Positions 34,696 through 42,846 of a stretch of 64,000 bases of DNA are shown here, one piece after another. A model generated the notes under the pieces. The model made no database searches. It was given only the letters and a program-made list of their open reading frames with translations, and was not told the origin of the DNA. Where the stretch lies: contig CAXXHC010000003.1 of the NCBI GenBank assembly GCA_963663525.2, positions 1,612,001-1,676,000 of the forward strand, in the 5' to 3' direction. This DNA is from G963663525 sp963663525. Its GTDB lineage: Bacteria; Myxococcota_A; SURF-8; G963663525. Made by a program: the position numbers and the translations under genes. Numbering within the stretch: the first letter of the stretch is position 1; each line of letters begins with the position of its first letter.

Positions 34696-35781
34696 ATGAT
34701 GGAGCAGAAGCTTGCGATTTTGACCGAGGTGGAGAGGAGTCCCAACAAGAAGAAGTTACTGAAGTCCATGGGAGTGTCCCGCTCGACGTACTACACTTGG
34801 AGAAAGCGGGTTCGCCGGGAGGGGAAGACCGGCCTGGAGCATAAAGGACGTGGGTCGCCGGGATGGAACCGCCTGTTGGATTCGGAGCGGGAACACGTAC
34901 TGGAGCAGGCACGAGCGTTTCCTCCGTTGAGCAGCCGGGAGTTGGCGGTTCGGATCACGGACAGCGGTCGGTTCTACATCAGCGAATCCAGCGTGTACCG
35001 AATCCTGAAGGCGGCGGGTCTGATCAAACCCCACATCGTCGAAAAGAAGGCTGCCAAAGAATATCATACGAAGCCCAAACGGGTGAACGAGCAATGGCAG
35101 AGCGACATCACGTACATCAAGATCGTCGGCTGGGGTTTCTATTTCCTGATCTCGGTGCTGGACGACGTGTCCCGTTTCATCCTCGCCTGGCACTTGTCGC
35201 AAGACATGACGGGGGAGTCGATCTCGGACGTGGTGGAGGCGGCCCTGGCTTTCGCCGGAATCGAAGAAAACGACAAGAAGCCGCGTTTCCTGTCCGACAA
35301 CGGCTCCGGCTACGTGGGAGCGGCGCTCAACGACTACCTTGATTTCTGGGGCATCCGGCACATCTATGCCGCGCCGTATCATCCCCAGACCAACGGCAAG
35401 ATCGAGCGATATCACCTGACGCTGAAGATCGACGGCAGTCTGTTGGTGTTCACGACACCGGACGAGTTCGTGCGTTTCATGGAAGTCTTCGTCGATTACT
35501 ACAATCACGAACGTGTCCACGAAGCCCTGGGGAACGTGACCCCGGCAGACGTGTACTTCGGACGCCGGGAGACCATCCTGAAGGCCAGGGCAGAGCTGAA
35601 AGAGCGGTCCATAACCCGCCGCAAAGCCAAGAACCAGTCCGGTATCGACCTGAAGCTGCCGGTCGAACCGATTCGGAAAATGGCCGACGATCATCCCTAC
35701 TGGAAGTATTTCGGGGTGTTGTCTCGGACGGAAAAAGCGGATCTGCTTGTCGGTAAAGGAGAAACAAGTTATGCTGATTGA
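34696..35781 (+). CDS. IS3-family OrfB transposase (copy 1)
   Basis: 361 aa. HTH_21-type region then an rve integrase core: Asp in 'EQWQSDITYIKI' (about 137), Asp in 'PRFLSDNGSGYVG' (about 197), Glu in 'HPQTNGKIERYH' (about 235). Identical in the translated sequence to copy 2. The -1 frame from orfA reads into this ATGATG without a stop. Confidence 0.94.
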   Translation: MMEQKLAILTEVERSPNKKKLLKSMGVSRSTYYTWRKRVRREGKTGLEHKGRGSPGWNRLLDSEREHVLEQARAFPPLSSRELAVRITDSGRFYISESSVYRILKAAGLIKPHIVEKKAAKEYHTKPKRVNEQWQSDITYIKIVGWGFYFLISVLDDVSRFILAWHLSQDMTGESISDVVEAALAFAGIEENDKKPRFLSDNGSGYVGAALNDYLDFWGIRHIYAAPYHPQTNGKIERYHLTLKIDGSLLVFTTPDEFVRFMEVFVDYYNHERVHEALGNVTPADVYFGRRETILKARAELKERSITRRKAKNQSGIDLKLPVEPIRKMADDHPYWKYFGVLSRTEKADLLVGKGETSYAD

Positions 35782-35789
35782 ACCTGCCT

Positions 35790-35911
35790 GGAGGATAGGG
35801 CAACGCTGGGGAGCGACCCGAGCGCCACGGTGGGTGAACGGCGGACAGGCGGAGCTTCATGCTCCGTCGTCCCTTTATCCCCTGTCCGTTGTTCCAAGAA
35901 AGCGATAAACC
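35790..35911 (-). ncRNA. Shared structured IS element, IS3 copy 1 (candidate RNA)
   Basis: Reverse-strand copy of the element described at 44717-44838. Lies between the orfB stop and the right inverted repeat and reads towards orfB, i.e. antisense to the transposase. The 3' domain (GGCGCTCGGGTCGC, CCCCAGCG, CCCTATCCTCC) ends 8 bp from the orfB stop codon. Confidence 0.6.
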
Positions 35912-36012
35912 CAAAACAACGATGGAAACAAGTACTAAATTTACAAGCCGGGCTCAACCGCTCTCACATTCAAAACGACCCCTAAGTGTCCAATTTCGGC
36001 TGAAGACGCACA

Positions 36013-37058
36013 GGCTTGGGATGCTCGTCCAGATGCCAATATCGCCCTCAGACTGGGGTTCCAGAGGGATACGACGGCAATTGCATGTATTGATGCCGAC
36101 GGCCTGAAGGCTCGTGGATTCGTTGAGCCCTTACTACCGACAGAAACACCGAAATGCACCCATCCGAGTGGTGATGGGGCCAAATTCATCGTCAGAATGC
36201 CCCCCAGTTGGGATGGTAAATCTGCCCGCTTGATCGTTCCCGGCTGTACCAACAAAGGGCATGACGGCCTGGAGTTTCTGGGAATCGGTAAAACCGCTAC
36301 CGTTGCCCCGTCCACCCACCGTAATGGAGATCGGTATGTCTGGGACGTACCCCTGCCAGATGATCCGGCAAAAATTCCTCTCTGTCCTGATGCCATCCTG
36401 AACCTCGAACGGGTCACCAACAATATTGGAAAAAGTGATCTGGCCGAAGATTTGTTGATCCGACAATCAGGTACGAATCGTGAGATGACCGTGGCCGACT
36501 GGCGGGAATGGATGGAGGCTGAGGGTAAGGACAAGGTCTCCAGCATCCACAGCCCCTTCCGAACCGACCTGAAACCATCCTGTTGGTTGACGTTGTTCAA
36601 TGGATCGTTGTACCTGCACGATGCTGCAACTGGTGAATCCATCAGGGATGGTCTTTTCACTGAACGATCTGGAAACAGGAAACAAAGCCGGATCAAAACC
36701 GACCAAATCACCATCCCGTTTGGGAATCGGATCAAAATCCACCGACAGTACATGGGAACCGGCAAGGACAATCCTTTGATTGATCCAGTGGTGTTCGCTG
36801 CCCAGATGGTTGCCGTTAAACAGGCTGTCGGTGGTGGAAAATCAATCTCATCAGCTGACTACATCAAGGCACTGGAAACTTATCTGGGGAGGAAGCCAAA
36901 GGTGCTGTCAATCGGATACAGACAATCGTTAGTCTCCCACAATGTCAAGACGTTTGCCCTGGATGCCGATTATCGTGAGGTCAATTGGTCATCTGACTCG
37001 GTTGATTCCCTTGGGATCACCTTGGATTCTGTCTGTTCCTATGGAGGCCGGGGAAAAT
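36013..37058 (+). pseudogene. Primase-polymerase/helicase replication protein, N-terminal fragment (CyRepA1-like)
   Basis: Open from the IS3 junction to the ISL3 junction in one frame. Begins inside a prim-pol domain: 'AWDARPDANIALRLG', then 'IACIDADG' (catalytic Asp pair) and 'PSGDGAKFIVRMP'. Later 'AVKQAVGGGKS' (about 36811-36843) is a Walker A-like loop followed by 'VLSIGYRQSLV', as in superfamily-2-like replication helicases. The 5' end is lost to IS3 copy 1. The gene continues after ISL3 copy A at 38579 in the same frame once one 8-bp target duplicate is removed. Confidence 0.82.
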
Positions 37059-37138
37059 GGCTCTTCGCTGTTTAGTGTGGGTAACGGCAGCTTATGCATC
37101 GGCTTCGCCGATCCGGGGACCCGTCCCCGCACCCCTGG

Positions 37139-37270
37139 GATTTATCGCTTTGAAGTCCAAACCTGGTTGTTGTAATAAGGGATAAAGAGAAAAGGAGAGG
37201 TTTCCCCCTCCTTTCCAGGTTCGGACCTTCGACGGCGCTCGGGTCGCGTCCCCGCGTTGCCTTATCCTCC
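37139..37270 (+). ncRNA. Shared structured IS element, ISL3 copy A (candidate RNA)
   Basis: Starts GATTTATCGCTTTGAAG and ends CCTTATCCTCC. Helices: GAAGTCCAAACCTGG with CCAGGTTCGGACCTTC (one bulge), enclosing GGGATAAAG and hairpin AAAGGAG/CTCCTTT; then the conserved 3' hairpin GGCGCTCGGGTCGC...CCCCGCGTTGCC. GGATAAAG can pair with terminal CTTATCC as a pseudoknot. Sense orientation, ending 46 bases before the transposase ATG, so it is in the 5' leader of the transposase mRNA. Confidence 0.62.
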
Positions 37271-37316
37271 GCCGAAGTTCTGCCAGTGTAACCTTTGCAC
37301 ACTGAAGGAGCAAGAG

Positions 37317-38561
37317 ATGGACGAGCGCGGACTTTTCACGATGGCTCTTGGATTGACCCCTCCCTGGGAGGTGGTGGATATTGACTTTGACGCCGAGCGC
37401 CACCGGTTGGATCTGTACCTGGATTTTCCCGCCGGGAGCCGGTTTGCGTGCCCGCAATGCGAGGTGGCTTGCGGGGTTCACGATACGAACGAGAGGAGTT
37501 GGCGACATCTGAACTTTTTTCAGCACGAGGCGTATCTTCACGCACGCCTACCCCGGATCAAATGCCCTGAACACGGAGTAAAAACGGTGGAGGTACCTTG
37601 GGCGCGTCCTGGTGCGGGGTTCACGCTGCTTTTTGAGGCGCTGGTACTGCTTATGGCCAGAAAGGGCATGACGCCCAAGGGGATCGGCGAAATACTTGGT
37701 GAGCACGACACGCGGATCTGGCGGGTGCTGGAATACTATGTGGACTCGAGTCTGGCGAAGCAGGACTGGTCCGAGGTCGAAGCGGTGGGCGTGGATGAAA
37801 CCAGCCGTTCCCGTGGGCACGACTACGTGACGGTGTTCGTGGACATGGACGAGGCGAAGGTTCTGCACGTGGAGCCCGGCAAAGACCACCGGACGGTGGC
37901 GGGCTTCGAGGCTGAGCTTCACGCTCACGGCGGTAAACCCGAACAGGTGAAAGAGTTCAGCATGGACATGTCAGCGGCGTTCATCAAGGGGGTTGGGAAA
38001 CAGTTTCCCGATGCGGCGATGACCTTCGACCGCTTCCACGTGATGAAGCTTGTCAACAAGGCCGTGGACGAGGTGCGGCGTGAGGAGCGCCAAGACAGGA
38101 CTGAGTTGGAAAAGACGAGATGGGTCTGGTTGAAAAACGAGCAAAACCTTACGGACAAAGAGCGAGAGAAGTTCGATGAGTTGAAAGACAGCACGCTGAA
38201 AACGGCCAGGGGCTATCGGCTCAAAGAGACGCTTCAGTCGGTATATGCCGACTACGCAGGCCATCCAGATGACGGTGAGAAGCAGTTGCAGTACTGGTAT
38301 TTCTGGGCCACGCACAGCCAACTGCCGCCGATGATCAAGGTAGCCAAAACGATCAAGACCCACTGGGATGGGGTATTGCGGTGGTTTCAGTCAGGTTTGA
38401 CACAAGGGCTGGTGGAAGGCATCAACGGTATAATTCAGGCGGCCAAGCGCAAGGCCAGAGGGTTCAGGTCGTTTAGGAAGCTTCGAACCATGATCTTCCT
38501 CGTCGCTGGAAAGCTAGACTTCGACCTGCCGCAGATGAAACTGCTTACCCACAGTAAATAG
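37317..38561 (+). CDS. ISL3-family transposase (copy A)
   Basis: 414 aa from the ATG at 37317 (GAAGGAG upstream; an upstream in-frame ATG belongs to the leader). N-terminal zinc-binding Cys pairs ('FACPQCEVACGVHD', 'RIKCPEHGVKTVEVPW'), HTH ('MTPKGIGEILGEHDTRIWRVL'), and DDE core: Asp in 'AVGVDETSRSRGHDYVTV', Asp in 'FSMDMSAAFIKGV', Glu in 'GLVEGINGIIQAAKRKARG'. Identical in translation to copies B and C, so recent transposition is likely. Confidence 0.95.
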   Translation: MDERGLFTMALGLTPPWEVVDIDFDAERHRLDLYLDFPAGSRFACPQCEVACGVHDTNERSWRHLNFFQHEAYLHARLPRIKCPEHGVKTVEVPWARPGAGFTLLFEALVLLMARKGMTPKGIGEILGEHDTRIWRVLEYYVDSSLAKQDWSEVEAVGVDETSRSRGHDYVTVFVDMDEAKVLHVEPGKDHRTVAGFEAELHAHGGKPEQVKEFSMDMSAAFIKGVGKQFPDAAMTFDRFHVMKLVNKAVDEVRREERQDRTELEKTRWVWLKNEQNLTDKEREKFDELKDSTLKTARGYRLKETLQSVYADYAGHPDDGEKQLQYWYFWATHSQLPPMIKVAKTIKTHWDGVLRWFQSGLTQGLVEGINGIIQAAKRKARGFRSFRKLRTMIFLVAGKLDFDLPQMKLLTHSK

Positions 38562-38570
38562 CGAGGAGGC

Positions 38571-40665
38571 GGGAAAATTAGCATCACGCTTGACCTCGGT
38601 CGTCGTCACCGATCAGGACGGCAACGGAGTCGGTATTCCTGAGATTATCTCACAGGAATGGGATGCTGTCATCCTGGACGAGGCAGAATCCGTGATTGAA
38701 CATGCCCACGGTGGAACCGTAAAAGATCGTTCACGGGACGTGTACGGTGTTCTCACAAACATCGTCCGGGCTCACACCAGACAAACTATCCTCATCGATG
38801 CTCACCTGTCTGATTACAGCATTAACGAGTATCGTTCGATGATGGGGACTGATTACGAACCGAATCGTTGTGTCCTCATCGAAAATACATGGAAACGGGG
38901 TTCCAATTATTACATCAGTGAATGTCGGACTGGGGCCAAACCGGGTGAAGGTGTCCCCTTATACACCACCAAGAAAGTCTCCGCTGCCCCCAGATTGATC
39001 CGGGTGCCGACTCCAGAGGATCTGGAAAATCAATTGATTGTGGCCCTCCAGAAGGATAAGGCTGCCTACGTCGCCATGACCAGTGTGAATGACGCCCAGA
39101 GGCTGACCAGGAAACTTCGGAAGGCATTCCCCCCAAAACACATTGTCATGGTTACTGGCAACCACGATGACAAGGCCGGTGAGGAGTTCCTCAAAGACCC
39201 GAACGGTTACATGACCAGCCAGAAGGTGGATGCCGCCATTTGTTCACCGGCTGTCGAGTCCGGTGTAAGCATTGATGCTGTTCATCCAGCAGCATTCGAC
39301 GTAGCCTTCCTGTTCTGTGGACAAGGGGCTGCACAGACCTGGCAGGATTTGGTCCAGATGGTTGGGCGCCCCCGTAACTTGAACTACCGGTGGATTTTTG
39401 CCTATGTGGCCGAACATGGTCCGGCTAAATGGCTGAATGAATCCGAGTACAAACAGGCTCTGATCGATGCTCGTGACGATACCTACATGATGTTCCGGGA
39501 ACATATTGATCCAAATGGAAAGTTGGTCCGGGTGCCGATGGACGAGGAACATTTGGACAGCCACGTCCGAACTGTCGTCCACATCAATCGGTCAAGGGTA
39601 AATTTGGCCAAGGATTTCTGGGACTATTGGGTCGAACAGGGGTGTGAGGTCATTGATCTGTCCGATCATCCCGACGAACTGATGGACGATGACGAGAGGA
39701 AAAAACTGAAAAACGAGAAACGGGCAGACAAGCTAGAGATCAAGGAGGCCGATGCCAAAGCAACGGCAGAGGCCAAAAATGATGGCATGACAGTCTCTGA
39801 AGCCCGGAAAATCCTCGACCGGGACAGCAAACCAGAGGACAAACGGAAAGCCCGGAAAACCCTGATCGAAGATTTCTATGACCGGCCAGCCACCACGGAG
39901 CTTGTCCTAACTGATAACGAAGGAAAATTCCGTCAACAGATTCGTCTCTTCAACGCCGTCCGAATGGTGGCCACTCAGGGCAAGGTTGGTGAGAAAAAAG
40001 TATTCGTAGCAAAAGACCAGCACTCGTTCGATGCCGGTGTGACAGCCACCCAACGCACTGAAACCGTTCGGGCAATGATAGCCTGGGAACTTCTACAGGC
40101 TGCCGGGGTTCGTCCCGAACATTTGGATGGGAACAAAGCTGTGTTCCCTGGACAGGTTGATCTGGACAACACGACCACCTACCTGCAGAACTCTTCGGTT
40201 GAACGACGGCTGAAACACCTTTTCGGACTTAACGTTCAGAACTATCTGAAACCGGGTAAACGGAAAAATGGAACAGGTGTTTCTTTAACTAAAACAAAAC
40301 CGACACCTGTTCCACTGGATAAAGATGAAACGTTCCATGATCCGACCCTCGAATCTATGACCGACGATGAATTCGATGCCCTGGCCACCAAGGCGGCCGA
40401 GGCTTTGAAGGCTCAGCAGAAACCGGCCCAACCGATGAAACTGATCCGTGACGTTGCCCGTCAGATCGGTCTCACATTCAGGTTCAAACAGATTCGTTCC
40501 GGCCCCAACAGGGGGCAACGGGAGTACAGGTTGAAAATGGAGACCGTTGACAGGATGCTGGATTACGGGGCAAACGACTGGAAACGGTTGGATTCCACCA
40601 CTATTCCCGGCCAGGTGTTCGTGGATGAAGGGATAGAGGACATCCTGGAGTTTCTGGCCGGGTGA
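38571..40665 (+). pseudogene. Primase-polymerase/helicase replication protein, C-terminal fragment
   Basis: Continues 36013-37058 after the ISL3 insertion. Starts 'LASRLTSVVVTDQDG', with Walker B/DExx motif 'DAVILDEAESVIEH', then 'TILIDAHLSDYSINEY', 'AAYVAMTSVNDAQRL', 'DAAICSPAVESGVSIDAV' and 'QDLVQMVGRPRNL' (arginine finger region). This series matches the CyRepA1 family of plasmid replication proteins described mainly in cyanobacteria. A charged linker and about 150-residue C-terminal domain follow to a normal stop. A TTG at 38590 could start a fragment, but the Walker A part is lost. Confidence 0.83.
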
Positions 40666-40712
40666 GTTACGTCCAGTGACCGATGATCCAAATCATCGGA
40701 TCGTTGTGGATT

Positions 40713-41312
40713 TCATTTTTTTTCGGCAGTTATTTCTGCCAACATCTTGGCAACGGCAGCTTCCAGCCGTTCGGCAACCAGTTTTTCAACTCTGGCTTCA
40801 ATCCTGGCTTCCAGCCGTACACGCTCGGCTTCCTCCCGTGCTTCAGCCTGAGCTTCTTTGATATACTCCGTCAGTGCCCTTTCGATATAATCGAAAACCG
40901 TTTCACCAACAATGTCAGTTCCGGTCTGTGCATCTCCTGTTAGATGGACCAAGACCAAATCATAAAGGTCGTCGAATTCATACCATTCAAGATCATCATC
41001 ATCTTCAACATAGGGTGCTATCATTTCTTCCACATCGTCATACCAGGGGTAAGCATATTGAAACCAGACCTCTTGGTTATCCCCACCATATTCATTGTCC
41101 AGCCACTCATCATACGTCATTTCCTCCCTTTCTTCTCCGACATCCGGTTCGTCGGTACTGGGGATTTCATTGTCCTGGGGTTGCATGTTCTGGGTTTCGG
41201 ACTTCTGGTTGTTGTTGGTCGTCATCGTTTCTTCTCCTTTTCTGGTCGTCGTCCTTTCGTTGTTGGTGTTCTGAGTTTTGGGGGTCTTGTTAATCCGGTT
41301 TTTCTTTGACAT
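40713..41312 (-). CDS. Acidic hypothetical protein of the plasmid-like region
   Basis: 199 aa; ATG at 41312 with TAGGAG upstream (ATG at 41225, with AAAGGAG, is a good alternative). Asn/Thr-rich disordered N-terminus of about 55 residues, an acidic middle ('WLDNEYGG', 'EEMIAPYVEDDDDLEWYEFDD') and a C-terminal Ala/Glu/Arg helix ('AREEAERVRLEARIEARVEKL') that should form a coiled coil. Not recognised. Follows the small gene at 41325 by 12 bp in one operon, convergent with the replication gene. Confidence 0.65.
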   Translation of the reverse strand: MSKKNRINKTPKTQNTNNERTTTRKGEETMTTNNNQKSETQNMQPQDNEIPSTDEPDVGEEREEMTYDEWLDNEYGGDNQEVWFQYAYPWYDDVEEMIAPYVEDDDDLEWYEFDDLYDLVLVHLTGDAQTGTDIVGETVFDYIERALTEYIKEAQAEAREEAERVRLEARIEARVEKLVAERLEAAVAKMLAEITAEKK

Positions 41313-41324
41313 GGCTACGTTCTC

Positions 41325-41609
41325 CTATATTGAGGGGGATATATGTGCCGATCCAAGCTGACCATTCAGTTGGTCGACACTGTTTGCCAGGTGGTTGATG
41401 GTGGAGTTCAGGTGATCCAGAGAGGTGTCTAGGGAGCCATCATTGATGGATTCTGCATCTAGGAAAGCCTGGGCAGCCTGCCGGATAAGAAGGGTGATGG
41501 GGATGTCCAGTTCTTTGGCCCGTGTTTTCAGTTGTTGATGCAGTGCAGGCTGCATGAACACGGAAATCCCAATCTGTTTCGTTCCGTCTTTTTTCGTTCG
41601 TTCTTTCAT
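41325..41609 (-). CDS. Small ribbon-helix-helix-like protein
   Basis: 94 aa; ATG at 41609 preceded by GGGA. N-terminal half 'QIGISVFMQPALHQQLKTRAKELDIPITLLIRQAAQAFLD' (positions about 12-50) has the strand-helix-helix pattern of CopG/MetJ-type regulators on plasmids. The C-terminal half is a heptad-like Leu/Asn helix ('LDHLNSTINHLANSVDQLNG'). Probably an autoregulator or copy-control protein. The two repeat units at 41645 and 41739 lie just upstream and are candidate operators. Confidence 0.65.
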   Translation of the reverse strand: MKERTKKDGTKQIGISVFMQPALHQQLKTRAKELDIPITLLIRQAAQAFLDAESINDGSLDTSLDHLNSTINHLANSVDQLNGQLGSAHISPSI

Positions 41610-41644
41610 TTCCGTTCCCTTTCTGCCGTGGCGATCATTGCCTT

Positions 41645-41779
41645 CACCCCAACAACCCAGAACTTTCAGAAACTAAGCCGGAAAAATTTTCTCGTGCTTA
41701 GGAGTCGTTGAAATCGTGAAATTGAAAAGAGCGTCATCCCACCCCAACAACCCGGAAGTTCCGGCAACTAATCAAAAAA
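41645..41779 (+). repeat. Two copies of a 41-42 bp repeat upstream of the RHH-like gene
   Basis: Units at 41645-41686 and 41739-41779 share CACCCCAACAACCC, then an inner AACTTTC/AAGTTCC segment, then AACTAA. A third copy lies on the minus strand at 51693-51734 upstream of another gene. Relative to the downstream gene all three have the same orientation. Iteron- or operator-like. No other feature is visible in 41610-41944. Confidence 0.7.
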
Positions 41780-41944
41780 ATGCTTGTAACTTGAAAAGAA
41801 TTAGAGAGGGGCAAATCAGTCGTACTGTTTGATGATGGACAAATTCTGTAATATCAGCTATTTATGGCATCAGAATACCCGTTTAGCGACTTGTCGATGG
41901 GAGATTGGTGGAGGGCATCTTTTCAGGTGACAGCAATTAAATTG

Positions 41945-42844
41945 ATGAAAACAACCATACATTCAACGAACGGCACTCATGCAGACCTTCATTATGGTCA
42001 AGATGCTCGTGCCGTTCTGGACAACCTGGATGAGGCTCAGGTGAATTGTGTTGTCACCAGTCCCCCATACTGGCTTCAGAGGCAATACGGAACCGAACCT
42101 CAGTCATGGGAGGACGGTTGGACCGGAGAATTGGGCCAAGAACTCGATCCTGACCAGTATGCCCTGCACGTGGCCAAAGTGTTTCGGTCAATCAAGCGGG
42201 GTTTGAAGACGGACGGAGTAGCCTGGCTGAATCTTTCGGACACATTCATGTCGAACGAGACGGGTGATCCCTCCAAAATCACCACCGGCATTCAGGGACA
42301 ACGGATCTCTCAGAATGATGACTACCGGAAAGCCACTGCCACCCACAAACGTCCGGCTCCGACAGATGTTGGACTTCGGTTCAAATCTCTTGCCGGAATC
42401 CCCTGGCGGGTGGCCTTTGTCTTACAGAGAGATGGTTGGATCATCAGGAACGAAATGATCTGGCATCGTCCTGATTCCATGCCCAGCAGGGCATCGGACA
42501 GGCTGCTGGTCAGTCACGAGACGATTTTCCTCTTGAGTCGGTCACGAACATACCGGTTCGACCGGGATGCTGCTGCACAGGCAGGATTCCCAACCGAACT
42601 GTCCAGAGACGTTTGGACGTTCAACTGTGGTCGGAGTCGAGGCCGTCATCATGCTGTCATGCCCGTAAATCTGGCTGAAGCTATGGTGCTGATGGGCTGC
42701 CCCAAAGGAGGAACGGTTCTCGATCCGTTTGCCGGAACGGCATCCGTGGGAGAAGCTGCCATGAAACAGCACCGAAATTTTATAGGGATTGATCTGAACG
42801 AATCCTATTTGGGTGAGGCTCGGAAGAGACTGGAAAAACTATAG
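41945..42844 (+). CDS. Site-specific DNA methyltransferase (beta class)
   Basis: 299 aa from the ATG at 41945; an in-frame ATG at 41864 would add 27 residues with no better ribosome site. Catalytic motif IV TSPPYW is near residues 38-43 and the SAM-binding motif I 'DPFAGTASVGEA' near the C-terminus, the order of beta-class N4-cytosine/N6-adenine enzymes. Also 'IPWRVAFVLQRDGWIIRNEMIWHRP', typical of the family. No cognate restriction gene adjoins. Ends 2 bp from the stop of a second, convergent methyltransferase with which it shares these motifs. Confidence 0.9.
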   Translation: MKTTIHSTNGTHADLHYGQDARAVLDNLDEAQVNCVVTSPPYWLQRQYGTEPQSWEDGWTGELGQELDPDQYALHVAKVFRSIKRGLKTDGVAWLNLSDTFMSNETGDPSKITTGIQGQRISQNDDYRKATATHKRPAPTDVGLRFKSLAGIPWRVAFVLQRDGWIIRNEMIWHRPDSMPSRASDRLLVSHETIFLLSRSRTYRFDRDAAAQAGFPTELSRDVWTFNCGRSRGRHHAVMPVNLAEAMVLMGCPKGGTVLDPFAGTASVGEAAMKQHRNFIGIDLNESYLGEARKRLEKL

Positions 42845-42846
42845 GA

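Larger units (their letters stand above)
34175..36012 (+). mobile_element. IS3-family element, copy 1 (1838 bp)
   Basis: Same length and ends as the inverted copy at 44616-46453. Ends: TGCTTATCGTCTGGG at the left and, reverse-complemented, TGTGCGTCTTCAGCC at the right, both running into TTGGACAC. Carries orfA, orfB and, between orfB and the right end, the shared structured element on the opposite strand. No target duplication: left flank ...CGTCACA, right flank GGCTTGG. It cuts a DUF1566 gene on one side and a replication gene on the other, so rearrangement followed insertion. Confidence 0.9.
37059..38570 (+). mobile_element. ISL3-family element, copy A (1512 bp)
   Basis: Flanked by the exact 8-bp duplication GGGAAAAT (37051-37058 and 38571-38578). 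Ends: GGCTCTTCGCTGTTTAGTGT at the left and, reverse-complemented, GCCTCCTCGCTATTTACTGT at the right. Long 258-bp leader before the transposase holds the shared structured element. Clean insertion into the replication gene. Confidence 0.95.

Noticed and set aside
35859..36107. Small gene at the IS3 right end (also at 44769 on the minus strand)
   Set aside because: It lies in the non-coding IS tail, partly within the shared structured element, has no ribosome site and is out of frame with the replication gene.
40713..41609. Toxin-antitoxin pair
   Set aside because: The RHH-like protein could be an antitoxin, but its partner is a 199-residue acidic protein with no toxin fold visible.
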